From positions 6,579-70,578 of the forward strand of contig UQNZ01000008.1 in the NCBI GenBank assembly GCA_900542525.1: 64,000 nt of DNA, read 5' to 3'. The DNA is from an uncultured Eggerthella sp. GTDB taxonomy: Bacteria > Actinomycetota > Coriobacteriia > Coriobacteriales > Eggerthellaceae. A program made the translations under genes and the position numbers. Below, piece by piece: positions 49,625 through 58,342 of this stretch; positions within the stretch are counted from its first letter, which is position 1, and every line of letters starts with the position of its first letter. The notes under the pieces were generated by a model, which had not been told where the DNA came from, did no database searches, and was given only the letters and a program-made list of their open reading frames with translations.

Positions 49625-49698
49625 TGGGCCATCGTCCAATGGTAGGACTCTGGTTTTTGGTACCAGCTATGTAGGTTCGAATCCTGCTGGCCCAGCCA
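49625..49698 (+). tRNA. tRNA-Gln (anticodon TTG)
   Basis: Acceptor TGGGCCA pairs with TGGCCCA, and GCCA follows, so CCA is encoded. The anticodon stem CTGGT/ACCAG encloses TTTTGGT, giving anticodon TTG. The T-loop is GGTTCGAATCC. Length 74. Together with gatCAB in this window, Gln-tRNA may be formed by transamidation of Glu-tRNA(Gln). Confidence 0.97.
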
Positions 49699-49710
49699 GT
49701 TTCAAAAAGT

Positions 49711-49744
49711 CGAACCCCTCCTTGTGAGGGGTTCGTTGTTTTTA
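49711..49744 (+). terminator. Terminator of tRNA-Gln
   Basis: GAACCCCTC-CTTGT-GAGGGGTTC followed by GTTGTTTTT. Confidence 0.88.
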
Positions 49745-49865
49745 TTCGTTAACAATGTCTTCACGTTCCTGTTGATAAGGTCCCATCTGTGGAATAATCG
49801 TTCTATAGACAGCCCGCTGTATGGGAACGGCGGGTTCCCATGCTGTTTGTAGAGGAAGGGGATCT

Positions 49866-50744
49866 ATGAGCGCGCAAGCAAAACACATCAGTGGACACAC
49901 GCATCTTATCAGCCTATTAGGTACGCCTATCAGGCATTCTGCGTCGCCAGTGACGCACAGTGTATCCTTCGAGTTAACAGGAATCGATGCGGTCTATCTC
50001 GCTTTCGAAGCAATGCCGGATGACCTGCCTGACATCCTTTCAGCCATGCGTCGCATGGGCGGCTGGGATGGCAGCAACGTGACCATGCCGAACAAGCAGG
50101 CGGTCATTCCACACCTTGACGAACTTTCTGATGCGGCGGCACTCATTGGCGCGGTCAACGTGATCGAGAAGACCAAAGAGGGGAAGCTGATCGGCCATAA
50201 TACCGATGGAGCGGGCTTCATGAAGAATCTCGCGAAGTATGGTGTCGTGCCCGAAGAATCAACCTTTACCCTTATTGGGCCTGGAGGTGCAGGATCGGCG
50301 ATAATGGTGCAGGCGGCGCTCGATGGGGTGAAGACCGTCCATATCTTCGCGCGCGAAGATGGGCCATCCTATAAGCACGCTCAAACGCTCATCGAGCCGG
50401 TAAAGGAGCAGACGGGCTGCGATTTCATCTTGCACCCCTATGAAGACAAAGAGGCTATGAAAGCAGCCATCGAAGAGAGCAACGTGCTCGTCAATGCAAC
50501 ACCGGTGGGTATGGGAGAAGATTCGACTGAGAGCGCTGTTCCTGCCGAGCTCATCAAGCCTGGCATGGTCGTTGCTGATGCTGTCTATTTCCCGCTTCAC
50601 ACCCAGCTTTTGCAGGATGCTGAAGCGAAGGGATGCACGATCGTGACTGGTATCGGCATGATGAACGAGCAGGCAGCCATTGGTGAGGAGATCTGGTATG
50701 GCATCGATATGCCGCTCGACAAGGTAACCGAAGAGCTTGGCTAG
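49866..50744 (+). CDS. aroE: Shikimate dehydrogenase
   Basis: A 292-residue NADP-dependent shikimate dehydrogenase. Substrate-binding LLGTPIRHSASPVTHSVSF and the catalytic Lys in NVTMPNKQAVIPHLDEL are present, as is the Asp in GHNTDGAGFMKNL. The cofactor loop is LIGPGGAGSAIMVQAA, and NATPVGMGEDSTES follows. ATG 49866 follows AGAGGAAGGGG. Its end overlaps the end of the convergent transglutaminase-like gene by four bases. Part of chorismate synthesis. Confidence 0.95.
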   Translation: MSAQAKHISGHTHLISLLGTPIRHSASPVTHSVSFELTGIDAVYLAFEAMPDDLPDILSAMRRMGGWDGSNVTMPNKQAVIPHLDELSDAAALIGAVNVIEKTKEGKLIGHNTDGAGFMKNLAKYGVVPEESTFTLIGPGGAGSAIMVQAALDGVKTVHIFAREDGPSYKHAQTLIEPVKEQTGCDFILHPYEDKEAMKAAIEESNVLVNATPVGMGEDSTESAVPAELIKPGMVVADAVYFPLHTQLLQDAEAKGCTIVTGIGMMNEQAAIGEEIWYGIDMPLDKVTEELG

Positions 50745-51691
50745 TACACGTAGCGATCGGTGTAGTTGTTGCCGTCGCCCACGGTGTTCCCCGCGCCATT
50801 AGCGGCGAACGTGAGGTCGACGCGTGACCAGTCGCGTGGATTCACGGTGAACGAGACCGTCTTCCAGCTTCCATCGATCCAGACCATGTTCCAAGCGTGA
50901 TAGACCCCGTCAGGGGAGACATAGCCAGTAACGATCTTACAGGGAATGCCTTGACTGCGCAGCATAGCTGCGGCGAGCGAGGCGTAGTCGAAGCAGATCC
51001 CTTTCTGTGTTTGGAGCGTTTCATCTGGGTTAGGAATGTAGCCCGATTTACCACTCAGTTGCTCAGCTTTCGCATTATCGTAGACCACGTTGTGTTCGAT
51101 CCAGCTGTAGATGAGTCGCAATGCATCACCCTCGTTCTTCGCATCACGAGTGAGTTCCTGCGCTTTGGCAACCACAGCGCTCGATGCATCGTAGTCACAG
51201 AAGATATTCGGCACCAAGTAGGGAGCTTGTTCGCTTTCGAGCTGGGCATTTACGCTCGTAGAATAAAGTTCGACATAGCGTGACCCGCTGGTGTTCTGCA
51301 TGATGCCGATCGTGTAGGTGCCGCTTCCCATATCGAGAGGCGCGATGATGGGCGTACCATCGGAGGCCATATCGTAGTGCATCTGCTGCCCGCCTTTTTC
51401 CACTTGGAGTTTGAGGCGGCTTGACGAGGTTGCTGCTGCTCCCACATAGCCTTTAGAAGCCGACGAGATGTCGATCGAAGCGTTATTTGAGCTCGTTGCC
51501 GCAGCGGCATTGAAGGAAGAAAGCTCGATTTCAGCGGGGGGAGTGAATGGGTCGCCGCTCGTGTCATCGGAGGAGCCATCGGACGCTTGCGCACTTCCTC
51601 CCCCACATGCGCTCAAAGCGAGCACGCAGATAAGGCACGCGAGAATGAATCCCACAATGCCGATGAAGCGTATGTTGTGCTCTTTCGTCAC
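50741..51691 (-). CDS. Transglutaminase-like lipoprotein
   Basis: A 316-residue exported protein with lipobox LALSACGGG near residue 29 and a Ser/Asp-rich linker. From about residue 190 it has a transglutaminase-like fold: the catalytic Cys in GICFDYASLAAAMLRSQGIP, the His in GVYHAWNMVWIDG, and the Asp in VNPRDWSR. Such proteins may cleave or crosslink peptides at the cell surface; substrate unknown. A -10-like TATAAT on the minus strand is at 51780-51785. It is divergent from the pilus-like operon. Confidence 0.9.
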   Translation of the reverse strand: MTKEHNIRFIGIVGFILACLICVLALSACGGGSAQASDGSSDDTSGDPFTPPAEIELSSFNAAAATSSNNASIDISSASKGYVGAAATSSSRLKLQVEKGGQQMHYDMASDGTPIIAPLDMGSGTYTIGIMQNTSGSRYVELYSTSVNAQLESEQAPYLVPNIFCDYDASSAVVAKAQELTRDAKNEGDALRLIYSWIEHNVVYDNAKAEQLSGKSGYIPNPDETLQTQKGICFDYASLAAAMLRSQGIPCKIVTGYVSPDGVYHAWNMVWIDGSWKTVSFTVNPRDWSRVDLTFAANGAGNTVGDGNNYTDRYVY

Positions 51692-52030
51692 GTTCCACCC
51701 TTCATGCTGCTCTGCGCATCGCCCAGTATCAAAAAAGCAATCGACCTGCTCAAAAAAAGAACCTAAGGCCGATCGCTCTATTATACCAAGGCGAAACCGC
51801 GAAGAGAAAGCGTGAGGACTCCTTACGTGGCAGGTATCAGAAAAAGAGCATCATATTGCACGTCTAAAGCAAGAGAAACGATGGTTTACAAGGCAATTTG
51901 ATGCCAACCGCGCTATAATGAGGTAATGCGCTCATCGGGGGGTACGAATTGCGGTGAGCACGCTGCAATGAGCGTGAAATCGGTTCGATGAGCAATGACT
52001 ATTCGTCATGACGGAATAGGAGCACATGCC
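51692..52030. other. Divergent promoter region with structured leader of pilus-like operon
   Basis: A perfect TATAAT at 51914-51919 would start transcription about 51926. Immediately after, CGCTCAT (51929-51935) pairs with ATGAGCG (51968-51974), and an inner GTGAGCAC-type hairpin lies within. The remaining leader to ATG 52031 holds an AGGAG site at 52018-52022. I could not match the leader to a known riboswitch class. Confidence 0.45.
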
Positions 52031-53083
52031 ATGGCACAGCGTTTAGCGGACAGTGCTGCAGTTAGTGTTTTTTGCGATAGTATTGCACTCATGTTGTCGG
52101 TCGGCATCCAGACCGACGAAGCAGTCCATATGCTTTCTGAAGACATGGGTGATACTTCATTCGGTAAAACTTGCAACAAGATCTACCGAAGCTTGATAGC
52201 AGGCAAGAGCCTTGCGCAGTCTATGAAAGACACAGAAGCGTTCCCGCGCTATGCGACCGATATGGTCGAAGTGGGAGAGCGCTCTGGTCATCTTGAAGAT
52301 GTTCTGCGCAGCTTGAGCGTCTACTACAACGAAGAATCGCGCCTGTTCACCAAGATCTCTTCGAGCATCGGCTATCCTACGGCTTTGCTCTGTATCATGA
52401 GCGCCATTCTGCTCTTCGCTGTTCTGATCATCTTGCCCGTCTTCATTGGCGTGTATGAGCGCCTGTCGGGTTCGCTCACGGCGGGCTCATTCAGCGAAGT
52501 GAGCGTTGCGATCGGCATCGGTTGGGTCGCTCTTATCGTTACGCTTGTCCTTGCTCTTGTATTCCTCGTAGCCACCATCATGACGCACTCGCCGGGCGGC
52601 AGGCAATCGCTCATGAATCTGTTCGAGAAATTGCCTCTTACGAAGAACGCTATGTATGAACTTGCGCTTTCTCGTTTCGTTTCGGCGCTTGCGATCTATA
52701 TTGCATCGGGTCTCAATACCGATGAGGCCATGGGAGCATCGCTGTCTACCATCACGCATGAGCGCTTGCGCGAGAATGTCACTTCTGCTCACGATCTCAT
52801 GATCGACAGCGAGAACCCGCGCAGTATCGTGCAAGCGATCAGCGAGGTTGAGCTGTTCGCTCCTGTTTATGTGCGCATGCTCACCGTCGCTTCGCGCTCA
52901 GGCAGCTTAGACGACATCCTCATCCAGCTTTCTTCGCTGTTCTTCAACGAATCAGTGTCGGATATCGATGAGATCATCGACAGCGTTGAACCTATCATGG
53001 CAGCATTTCTTACGGTCGCTGTTGGCGCAACGCTCATTTCGGTCATGTTGCCGCTCATCGGCGTCATGGGATCGATAAGCTAA
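52031..53083 (+). CDS. Type II secretion/type IV pilus F-family inner-membrane platform protein
   Basis: A 350-residue GspF/PilC-like protein with two T2SSF domains (about residues 15-130 and 205-325). SGHLEDVLRSLSVYYNEES and the matching repeat SGSLDDILIQLSSLFFNES are the paired signatures; three transmembrane helices separate and end them (ALLCIMSAILLFAVLIIL). It would anchor pilus assembly in the membrane. ATG 52031 follows AGGAG; the upstream ATG 51995 has no site. First gene of a six-gene run. Confidence 0.9.
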   Translation: MAQRLADSAAVSVFCDSIALMLSVGIQTDEAVHMLSEDMGDTSFGKTCNKIYRSLIAGKSLAQSMKDTEAFPRYATDMVEVGERSGHLEDVLRSLSVYYNEESRLFTKISSSIGYPTALLCIMSAILLFAVLIILPVFIGVYERLSGSLTAGSFSEVSVAIGIGWVALIVTLVLALVFLVATIMTHSPGGRQSLMNLFEKLPLTKNAMYELALSRFVSALAIYIASGLNTDEAMGASLSTITHERLRENVTSAHDLMIDSENPRSIVQAISEVELFAPVYVRMLTVASRSGSLDDILIQLSSLFFNESVSDIDEIIDSVEPIMAAFLTVAVGATLISVMLPLIGVMGSIS

Positions 53084-53113
53084 CATCGATCGGCAACGAG
53101 CAGGAAACGAAGC

Positions 53114-53440
53114 GTGTATACGGAAAGAACACCCGAGCAGCAGAAAGCGCGACGTAATCGCCTTATTGCGTTTGCGGTGTTCGCGTGCGCTTTGCTCGTG
53201 GTGCTCGGCATCCTGCTCAATATGATCTTTGCGAGCGCGAAAGACCAGGGGGCTGCATCCATTCGCTCGACCATCCTCGATGCTGCCATGCAATGCGCGG
53301 CCATCGAAGGGTCGTTTCCTACCAACTTAGCTTACCTAGAAGATAACTATGATCTGCGCGTCAACCATGACGACTACGTCATCATCTACGAGGTGCTTGC
53401 GAGCAATACGGCTCCTAGTGTGGTGGTGATGCCGCGATGA
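53114..53440 (+). CDS. Pseudopilin-like membrane protein
   Basis: A 108-residue protein with a basic start (EQQKARRNRLIAF), one transmembrane helix (FAVFACALLVVLGILLNMIF) and a short periplasmic part. Within that part, ILDAAMQCAAIEGSFPTNLA, then LEDNYDL, resembles the helix-loop of major pilins that reads 'G-YP--L--L'. It lacks a canonical prepilin cleavage motif. GTG 53114 follows AGGAAACGAAGC. Its stop overlaps the next start by four bases. It may be the main fibre subunit. Confidence 0.75.
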   Translation: MYTERTPEQQKARRNRLIAFAVFACALLVVLGILLNMIFASAKDQGAASIRSTILDAAMQCAAIEGSFPTNLAYLEDNYDLRVNHDDYVIIYEVLASNTAPSVVVMPR

Positions 53441-54048
53441 AGCATAACCAGAAACGCAAGCCTGTTGCCATGCCCCATCTTTCTGGCATGGCGAAAGATG
53501 CGCGCAAGATCGCGTTCGACGAACTGGATGCGAACGCGCGCAATGTGTTCACGCCTTCCGCTATTCGCACCCACAAAAGCCCTATTTCAACCATGACGAA
53601 TAAGTTCTTCGCGGTGGTTCTATTCGGGCTATTCATAGTCATGCTGCTGCTCGCATTCCTGGTGGGTATCAATGTATACAAGACGCTGGACACGATGGCG
53701 CAAGCAGAGCGCACTGAACGACTCGATCAAGCGTTCCTTGCCAATATCGTCCACGCGAATGATGTAGCTAATACGGTCGAAGCGGGTGAAGGCCCTGAAG
53801 GCAAAGCGCTCGTGCTGCGCGAAACGCTCGATGGGGAAACCAGCTATGAAACGCGCATCTATGCCTATCAGGGCCAGATCATGGAAGAATATGTCCTTGC
53901 TGGAAGCGCCTATGTGCCTGAAAAAGCTATCAAGCTCTTCGATTCGGACACCTTCGATTTCTCATACGATAATGGACTGATCACGATCATGACCGACGAT
54001 GGAGCTGCTGCTGTCGCATTGCGCAGTAAGGGAGGGGAGCGCTCATGA
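53437..54048 (+). CDS. DUF4860-like pilus-associated protein
   Basis: A 203-residue bitopic protein. About 50 cytoplasmic residues precede one transmembrane helix (FFAVVLFGLFIVMLLLAFLV); about 120 beta-rich residues follow outside (SYETRIYAYQGQIMEEYVLAG). The layout recalls DUF4860 proteins and minor pseudopilins, but no type III signal sequence is seen. It overlaps both neighbours by four bases, so translation is coupled. Confidence 0.72.
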   Translation: MKHNQKRKPVAMPHLSGMAKDARKIAFDELDANARNVFTPSAIRTHKSPISTMTNKFFAVVLFGLFIVMLLLAFLVGINVYKTLDTMAQAERTERLDQAFLANIVHANDVANTVEAGEGPEGKALVLRETLDGETSYETRIYAYQGQIMEEYVLAGSAYVPEKAIKLFDSDTFDFSYDNGLITIMTDDGAAAVALRSKGGERS

Positions 54049-54461
54049 AGCCGCTATTCCGTTCCCCTAAAGACCAGCAGACGCATAGCCGTTCAGGCAT
54101 CGCGTTCATCGTTGAGACGCTGATCCTCTTGGTCTTGGTCGCAGGGTGTCTTGCGGTCCTTGTCCAAGCGTTCACTTTCGCTTACCAGCAGGGTGAAGAG
54201 AATAGTGTCACGGTAAAAGCGGTGCATCTTGCGTCGAATACAGCGGAGCGCTTCAATGCCGATCCGAATTCGGTTCCCGAGATAGAGATCTTCAACGATC
54301 TTGCTGTCTACACCACGGTGAAGAACGAGCAAAAAGCTGCAGGAACCCTGTATAGCGCAACGATCGAGGTATATCGTTCAGGCGACCAAAATGCCGGAGC
54401 TGGTTCTCAGCCCTATTATGGTTTGGAGACCGCGCGTTATGTGAAGGCGGGTGAGATGTGA
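54045..54461 (+). CDS. Prepilin-like protein with offset cleavage motif
   Basis: A 138-residue protein whose N-terminus HSRSGIAFIVETLILLVLVA closely resembles a type IV prepilin (basic stretch, Gly, hydrophobic helix with Glu). The Glu falls at mature position six if cut after Gly, rather than five. A beta-rich C-terminal part follows (YSATIEVYRSGDQNAGAG). A minor pilin or pseudopilin role is inferred. Confidence 0.75.
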   Translation: MKPLFRSPKDQQTHSRSGIAFIVETLILLVLVAGCLAVLVQAFTFAYQQGEENSVTVKAVHLASNTAERFNADPNSVPEIEIFNDLAVYTTVKNEQKAAGTLYSATIEVYRSGDQNAGAGSQPYYGLETARYVKAGEM

Positions 54462-54904
54462 TGGCCCGGCAAGGTTCAGTGCGCATCGGCCCTGTGAGCA
54501 TCCTTGTGCTCATCATCATCTTGTGCTTGGCGGTCATGGCAGTGCTCACGCTCGTTACAGCGGAGGCAGAAGAAGCCATTACGGTGCGTCAGGAAGAATC
54601 GACCACGGCATTCTATGCGAACGAAGCAGAGGCGCAGGAATATCTGGCGCGTTTGGATGGATTGCTTGCTCGTGCACATGGCGCGCAGGCTAATGTGCTA
54701 TCAGCTATCGAAGTGTCGGATGCGCCGGATGGGTATACCTATGAAAACGGCATACTGAGCATTTCATTCGAACAGGAAAACGGGCGAAGGCTCGATATCG
54801 AGCTTTCGATACCGACAACAGCAGGCTATGAAATAATAGCTTGGAGAGCATCAACGGAATGGAGCGAGGAAGATCCCGATAAGGTCTTCTGGTCGGCTCC
54901 TTAG
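54461..54904 (+). CDS. Minor pseudopilin-like protein
   Basis: A 147-residue protein. A short basic start with GSVRIGPVSI leads into a long hydrophobic helix (LVLIIILCLAVMAVLTLVTA), then an amphipathic helix rich in Glu/Ala (EEAITVRQEESTTAFYANEA) and a beta-rich end. Like GspK/PilX pilins it lacks Glu at position five. Start ATG 54461 overlaps the previous stop (TGATG). It is followed by the ATPase gene after 57 bases. Confidence 0.72.
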   Translation: MARQGSVRIGPVSILVLIIILCLAVMAVLTLVTAEAEEAITVRQEESTTAFYANEAEAQEYLARLDGLLARAHGAQANVLSAIEVSDAPDGYTYENGILSISFEQENGRRLDIELSIPTTAGYEIIAWRASTEWSEEDPDKVFWSAP

Positions 54905-54961
54905 GAACAGAGAGAACGCATCAAAACGATCGATGAGCATCGCGAAGGGATAGGATAGGTT

Positions 54962-56032
54962 ATGAAGATTCGGGAATTGCTGCAAGAAATGGTGGATCAG
55001 AATGCATCCGACATTTTCATCGTGGCTGGCTTGCCGCTCACATATCAGGTTGAAGGCAAGCAGGTGCGCTGGGATGCGCCGCTCATGCCAGCTGACACGA
55101 GCGAGGTCGTACATGCTATCTATGGTCTTGCGGGGCGCGATATCAATCCGTTCCTCAATTCGTTCAATCATGATGATGACTATTCGTTTGCGGTAGCGGG
55201 TCTTGGGCGTTTCCGCGTGAATGTTTTCCGTCAGCGCGGTTCGCTTTCGGCGATCATTCGCATCATTCCCTTCACACTTCCTACTCCTGAGCAGTATCAC
55301 ATTCCTGCTGAGGTTATGGCGTGCGCCGAGTTCGAAAAGGGGCTTGTTCTGGTCACTGGTCCGGCAGGTGCAGGTAAATCGACTACGCTCGCCTGTATGA
55401 TCGATCGTCTCAACCACGAACGAAGTGGCCACATCATCACGATGGAAGACCCTATTGAGTTCGTTCATCGCCACGACAAGTGCATCGTTACTCAGCGCGA
55501 GATCCCTACCGATGTTGCCACCTATTCGGAAGCGCTGCGCTCTGCAATGCGCGAATCTCCCGATATCGTGCTCTTGGGCGAGATGCGCGACTACGACACG
55601 ATCGGCACGGCGGTTACGGCAGCCGAGATGGCACAGCTCATCTTCTCGACGTTGCACACCACGGGCGGTGCGAATACGGTCGATCGTATCCTTGATGCCT
55701 TCCCTGCGAACCAGCAGCGTCAGATCCGTATGCAACTTTCAATGGTCTTGCAGGCAGTGGTAAGCCAGCAGCTCGTGCCTGCGCTCGATGGCACGGAAGT
55801 TCCTGCCTTCGAGGTCATGCGCGTGAATCCTGCGATCCGCAACCTCATTCGTGAAGAGAAGACCCATCAGATCGACAGTGTTATCGCGGCTAATCGCCAA
55901 GCTGGTATGCGCACGATGGACCAAAGCTTGTTCGACCTGGTCAAAGAAGGAACGATCGCGAAAGATATCGCGCTCAAGTACAGCATTCACCAAGAAGCGC
56001 TCGAAAAGCGCTTTGCTGCAGAAGGCATCTAG
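54962..56032 (+). CDS. PilT-family twitching motility ATPase
   Basis: A 356-residue PilT-type secretion ATPase, hexameric in the family. It begins with the N-terminal PAS-like domain (LLQEMVDQNASDIFIVAGLP). Walker A is GPAGAGKSTT near residue 134, the Asp box is ITMEDPIEFVHRHD, Walker B is DIVLLGEMRD, and the His box is STLHTTGGANTVDRI. PilT normally retracts pili; here it is the only ATPase in the cluster and no PilB/GspE is visible, so it could drive both directions or partner an unlinked PilB. It is the last gene of the run, ending at a strong terminator. Confidence 0.93.
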   Translation: MKIRELLQEMVDQNASDIFIVAGLPLTYQVEGKQVRWDAPLMPADTSEVVHAIYGLAGRDINPFLNSFNHDDDYSFAVAGLGRFRVNVFRQRGSLSAIIRIIPFTLPTPEQYHIPAEVMACAEFEKGLVLVTGPAGAGKSTTLACMIDRLNHERSGHIITMEDPIEFVHRHDKCIVTQREIPTDVATYSEALRSAMRESPDIVLLGEMRDYDTIGTAVTAAEMAQLIFSTLHTTGGANTVDRILDAFPANQQRQIRMQLSMVLQAVVSQQLVPALDGTEVPAFEVMRVNPAIRNLIREEKTHQIDSVIAANRQAGMRTMDQSLFDLVKEGTIAKDIALKYSIHQEALEKRFAAEGI

Positions 56033-56060
56033 GCCTTTCCAATCCTGCTTATATAACAAG

Positions 56061-56096
56061 AAAGGGCGTGCGAAATGCGCGCCCTTAGCTTTTTTA
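56061..56096. terminator. Bidirectional terminator between pilT and the HPt gene
   Basis: AAGGGCG and CGCCCTT form a stem extended by TGCG/TGCG pairing, followed by AGCTTTTTT on the plus strand. A second hairpin, CGCTAAG/CTTAGCG at about 56120-56139, overlaps the HPt stop and serves the minus strand. Confidence 0.8.
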
Positions 56097-56136
56097 GGCC
56101 GGATATCTAAAAGAGAGCGCTAAGTCATCTGCGCGC

Positions 56137-56505
56137 TTAGCGGAACATCGCGATGGCGTCGGCAACCTGCTTGTAGGCATCTTGCACGGCAGGCAAGAGT
56201 TCTTTTGCCTGCGTGGTATCGCTTGCGCGTAATGCCTCGGTAACTTCGCTCGCGCGATCGGATAACTCTATGAATCCCATGTCGCGTGCTGTGCCTTTAA
56301 GGGTGTGGGCAGCGCGGAAGGCCTCATCCCAGTTCTCGGCCGCCATGTTATCGATGAGATTCGCATAACTCGCGTCGTCGGCGAACATCGTGACGAACTT
56401 GGCGATGCGCTCATTGGTGCGCAAACGCCCGATAACGCCAGCGTAATCGCCTCCTGCGATCTGATAGAGCGTTTCTACGACTTCGCTTGGTACTTGATCA
56501 GCCAT
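56137..56505 (-). CDS. Histidine phosphotransfer (HPt) domain protein
   Basis: A 122-residue all-helical HPt protein. The phosphoacceptor His is about residue 67 in FRAAHTLKGTARDMGFIELS, the standard AAHTLKG signature. It starts two bases after the stop of the receiver/HD-GYP gene, and probably relays phosphate with it. No sensor kinase is in the window, so the donor is unknown. Confidence 0.92.
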   Translation of the reverse strand: MADQVPSEVVETLYQIAGGDYAGVIGRLRTNERIAKFVTMFADDASYANLIDNMAAENWDEAFRAAHTLKGTARDMGFIELSDRASEVTEALRASDTTQAKELLPAVQDAYKQVADAIAMFR

Positions 56506-56507
56506 GG

Positions 56508-58148
56508 TTATCTCGATTCTTTTGGCGTTACGTTATGGATATAGGTGGGTGTGTGGTTGTTCGGCAACTCGAAAGGTGCATCAAGCCAGGTAGTGTCTCC
56601 GTTATTTTGCATGATCTTGCCGATGACCCCTACGAGCATCGGCTCTTCATCTTGTGACCAGACCGTTTTAGTGATGATGATGCAATCATAAGCATCACCA
56701 TTGCTAGTTACTGTGCAATCAAGTCTGACAAGAGGCTCTTGAGGCGTTGTTTCATTGACTGCTTTGCTGAGCAGCTCGACCAGATCTTGGCTGATCAGGT
56801 TTGCAAGCGCTTCTGTATGCATAGGGTCTTTGATCTGAGCCGAAGTGCCAAGACGTTTCGCAGCCCAGACGGGGATATGAAGCAAGTCGAGCGATTTGTT
56901 GTAGTCAAATTGCAGCTGGCGCGATATCTCAGTAATGAAATGATTCTTCTCGCGCTCGTTCTCCAGCTGGTCGAGCGCATATTCGGTCACGTCGAGCGTT
57001 TCGGCATCTTGGATAGCGGGCGCAATTGATTTGAGGTCTTCGTAGCTATTGAAGGTCTTATTCGGCTGCGCGAGCCCTTGACGAATCTCTTCCTGAGCTT
57101 CCACCAAGCATTCCAGAAGAAGCGGATTGAACGTGCCGCATTCGCCGTTGAGGATCATCTGAACGGCTTTTTCGTGACTGAATGCTGGCTTATAGACACG
57201 TTTTGAGGTGAGCGCATCGTAGACATCGGCCAAGGAGACGATCTGTGCAGAAAGAGGGATCTCATCGCCCTTAAGCCCATCGGGGTATCCGCGCCCATCG
57301 TAGCGTTCGTGATGCCAGCGCGCGATCTCGCGTGACACCTTAACGAGCGGTTCATCTTGAAATCCGAGATCAGAAAGCATCTGATAGCCGATGACCGTGT
57401 GTTGTTTCATAGCCTCGAACTCTTCGTCGGTCAGTTTTCCGGGTTTGTTCAAGACTTCTTCAGGAATGGAGATCTTGCCGATATCGTGAAGCGCTGATGC
57501 TTTTACGATAAGGTCGCGCTCGGCATAGGGGAGGTAGTATTTGTCGTCTTTCTTGCTTATTTGATTCAGCAATATCTCGGTAAGCGTACCGATGTTGATG
57601 ACATGTGTGCCGCTTTCTCCATTGCGAAATTCCACGATGTGACTCAGAATCGTGATCATCAAGCTGCCATTACGCTCTTTTTCGAAGATCTCATTTGCAA
57701 CCATATTCATGAGTTTGCGCTGTTTGGCGTAGAGCTTGATGGTGTTGCTCACTCTTCGGATGACGATGAGCTCATCGAAGGGACGATCGATGAAATCGGT
57801 TACGCCGAGACTATAAGCACGTTCAACGAATTCGGGAGAATTCTCTGTTGAGATGGAAACCACGGGGATGAACTGGATCCAGCGGTTTTCGTTCATAGCT
57901 TCCAAAACACCGAACCCATCAACTTTGGGCATGACCATATCCAGAACCACGATCGATATTTCGGAGGCGTGTTGCTGCAAGATAGCGATCGCCTCTTCGC
58001 CGTCTACCGCCTCGATGATATCGTAGGTTTCTGCAAGGATGTCGGAAAGCAGCGCTCGGTTCATCGCCAGATCGTCGACGATGAGAATGGTTTCTCTATT
58101 TTCATCGTGTGTTGTTATGATGCGTCCTTTGGTCGAAATCGTTGCCAA
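56508..58148 (-). CDS. Receiver-HD-GYP response regulator
   Basis: A 546-residue protein. Residues 20-140 form a receiver with LIVDD at the start and the phospho-Asp near residue 71 in VVLDMVMPKVDGFG. From about 165 to 345 is an HD-GYP phosphodiesterase domain with all motifs: ALHDIGKISIPEEVL, KPGKLTDEEFEAMKQH and HHERYDGRGYPDGL, then SLADVYDALTS. The last 150 residues form a further alpha/beta domain with a PAS-like look. It should degrade c-di-GMP when phosphorylated. It converges on the pilus-like operon, so a link between c-di-GMP and pili is plausible but unproved. Confidence 0.92.
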   Translation of the reverse strand: MATISTKGRIITTHDENRETILIVDDLAMNRALLSDILAETYDIIEAVDGEEAIAILQQHASEISIVVLDMVMPKVDGFGVLEAMNENRWIQFIPVVSISTENSPEFVERAYSLGVTDFIDRPFDELIVIRRVSNTIKLYAKQRKLMNMVANEIFEKERNGSLMITILSHIVEFRNGESGTHVINIGTLTEILLNQISKKDDKYYLPYAERDLIVKASALHDIGKISIPEEVLNKPGKLTDEEFEAMKQHTVIGYQMLSDLGFQDEPLVKVSREIARWHHERYDGRGYPDGLKGDEIPLSAQIVSLADVYDALTSKRVYKPAFSHEKAVQMILNGECGTFNPLLLECLVEAQEEIRQGLAQPNKTFNSYEDLKSIAPAIQDAETLDVTEYALDQLENEREKNHFITEISRQLQFDYNKSLDLLHIPVWAAKRLGTSAQIKDPMHTEALANLISQDLVELLSKAVNETTPQEPLVRLDCTVTSNGDAYDCIIITKTVWSQDEEPMLVGVIGKIMQNNGDTTWLDAPFELPNNHTPTYIHNVTPKESR

Positions 58149-58342
58149 ATAAGCACATTATAAGGGGTAATCAGTTTCATTTGTATAGTGCGAAGAAAAA
58201 ACCTTAGCCGCTTCAATGGAGCATGCGATAGCACCGTGCAGAGCCTCTAAATTCGCCGTTTCCGTGTGCTTAGTGGTGCATGAATTTGAAATCGGAGATA
58301 ATGAACCAGCGAACACAAGCACTAGTTCAGAAGGATGGTTCC

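Noticed and set aside
54458..54460. GTG start of the second minor pseudopilin-like gene
   Set aside because: ATG 54461 in the TGATG overlap is the better start; GTG 54458 adds one residue and lies within the previous gene.
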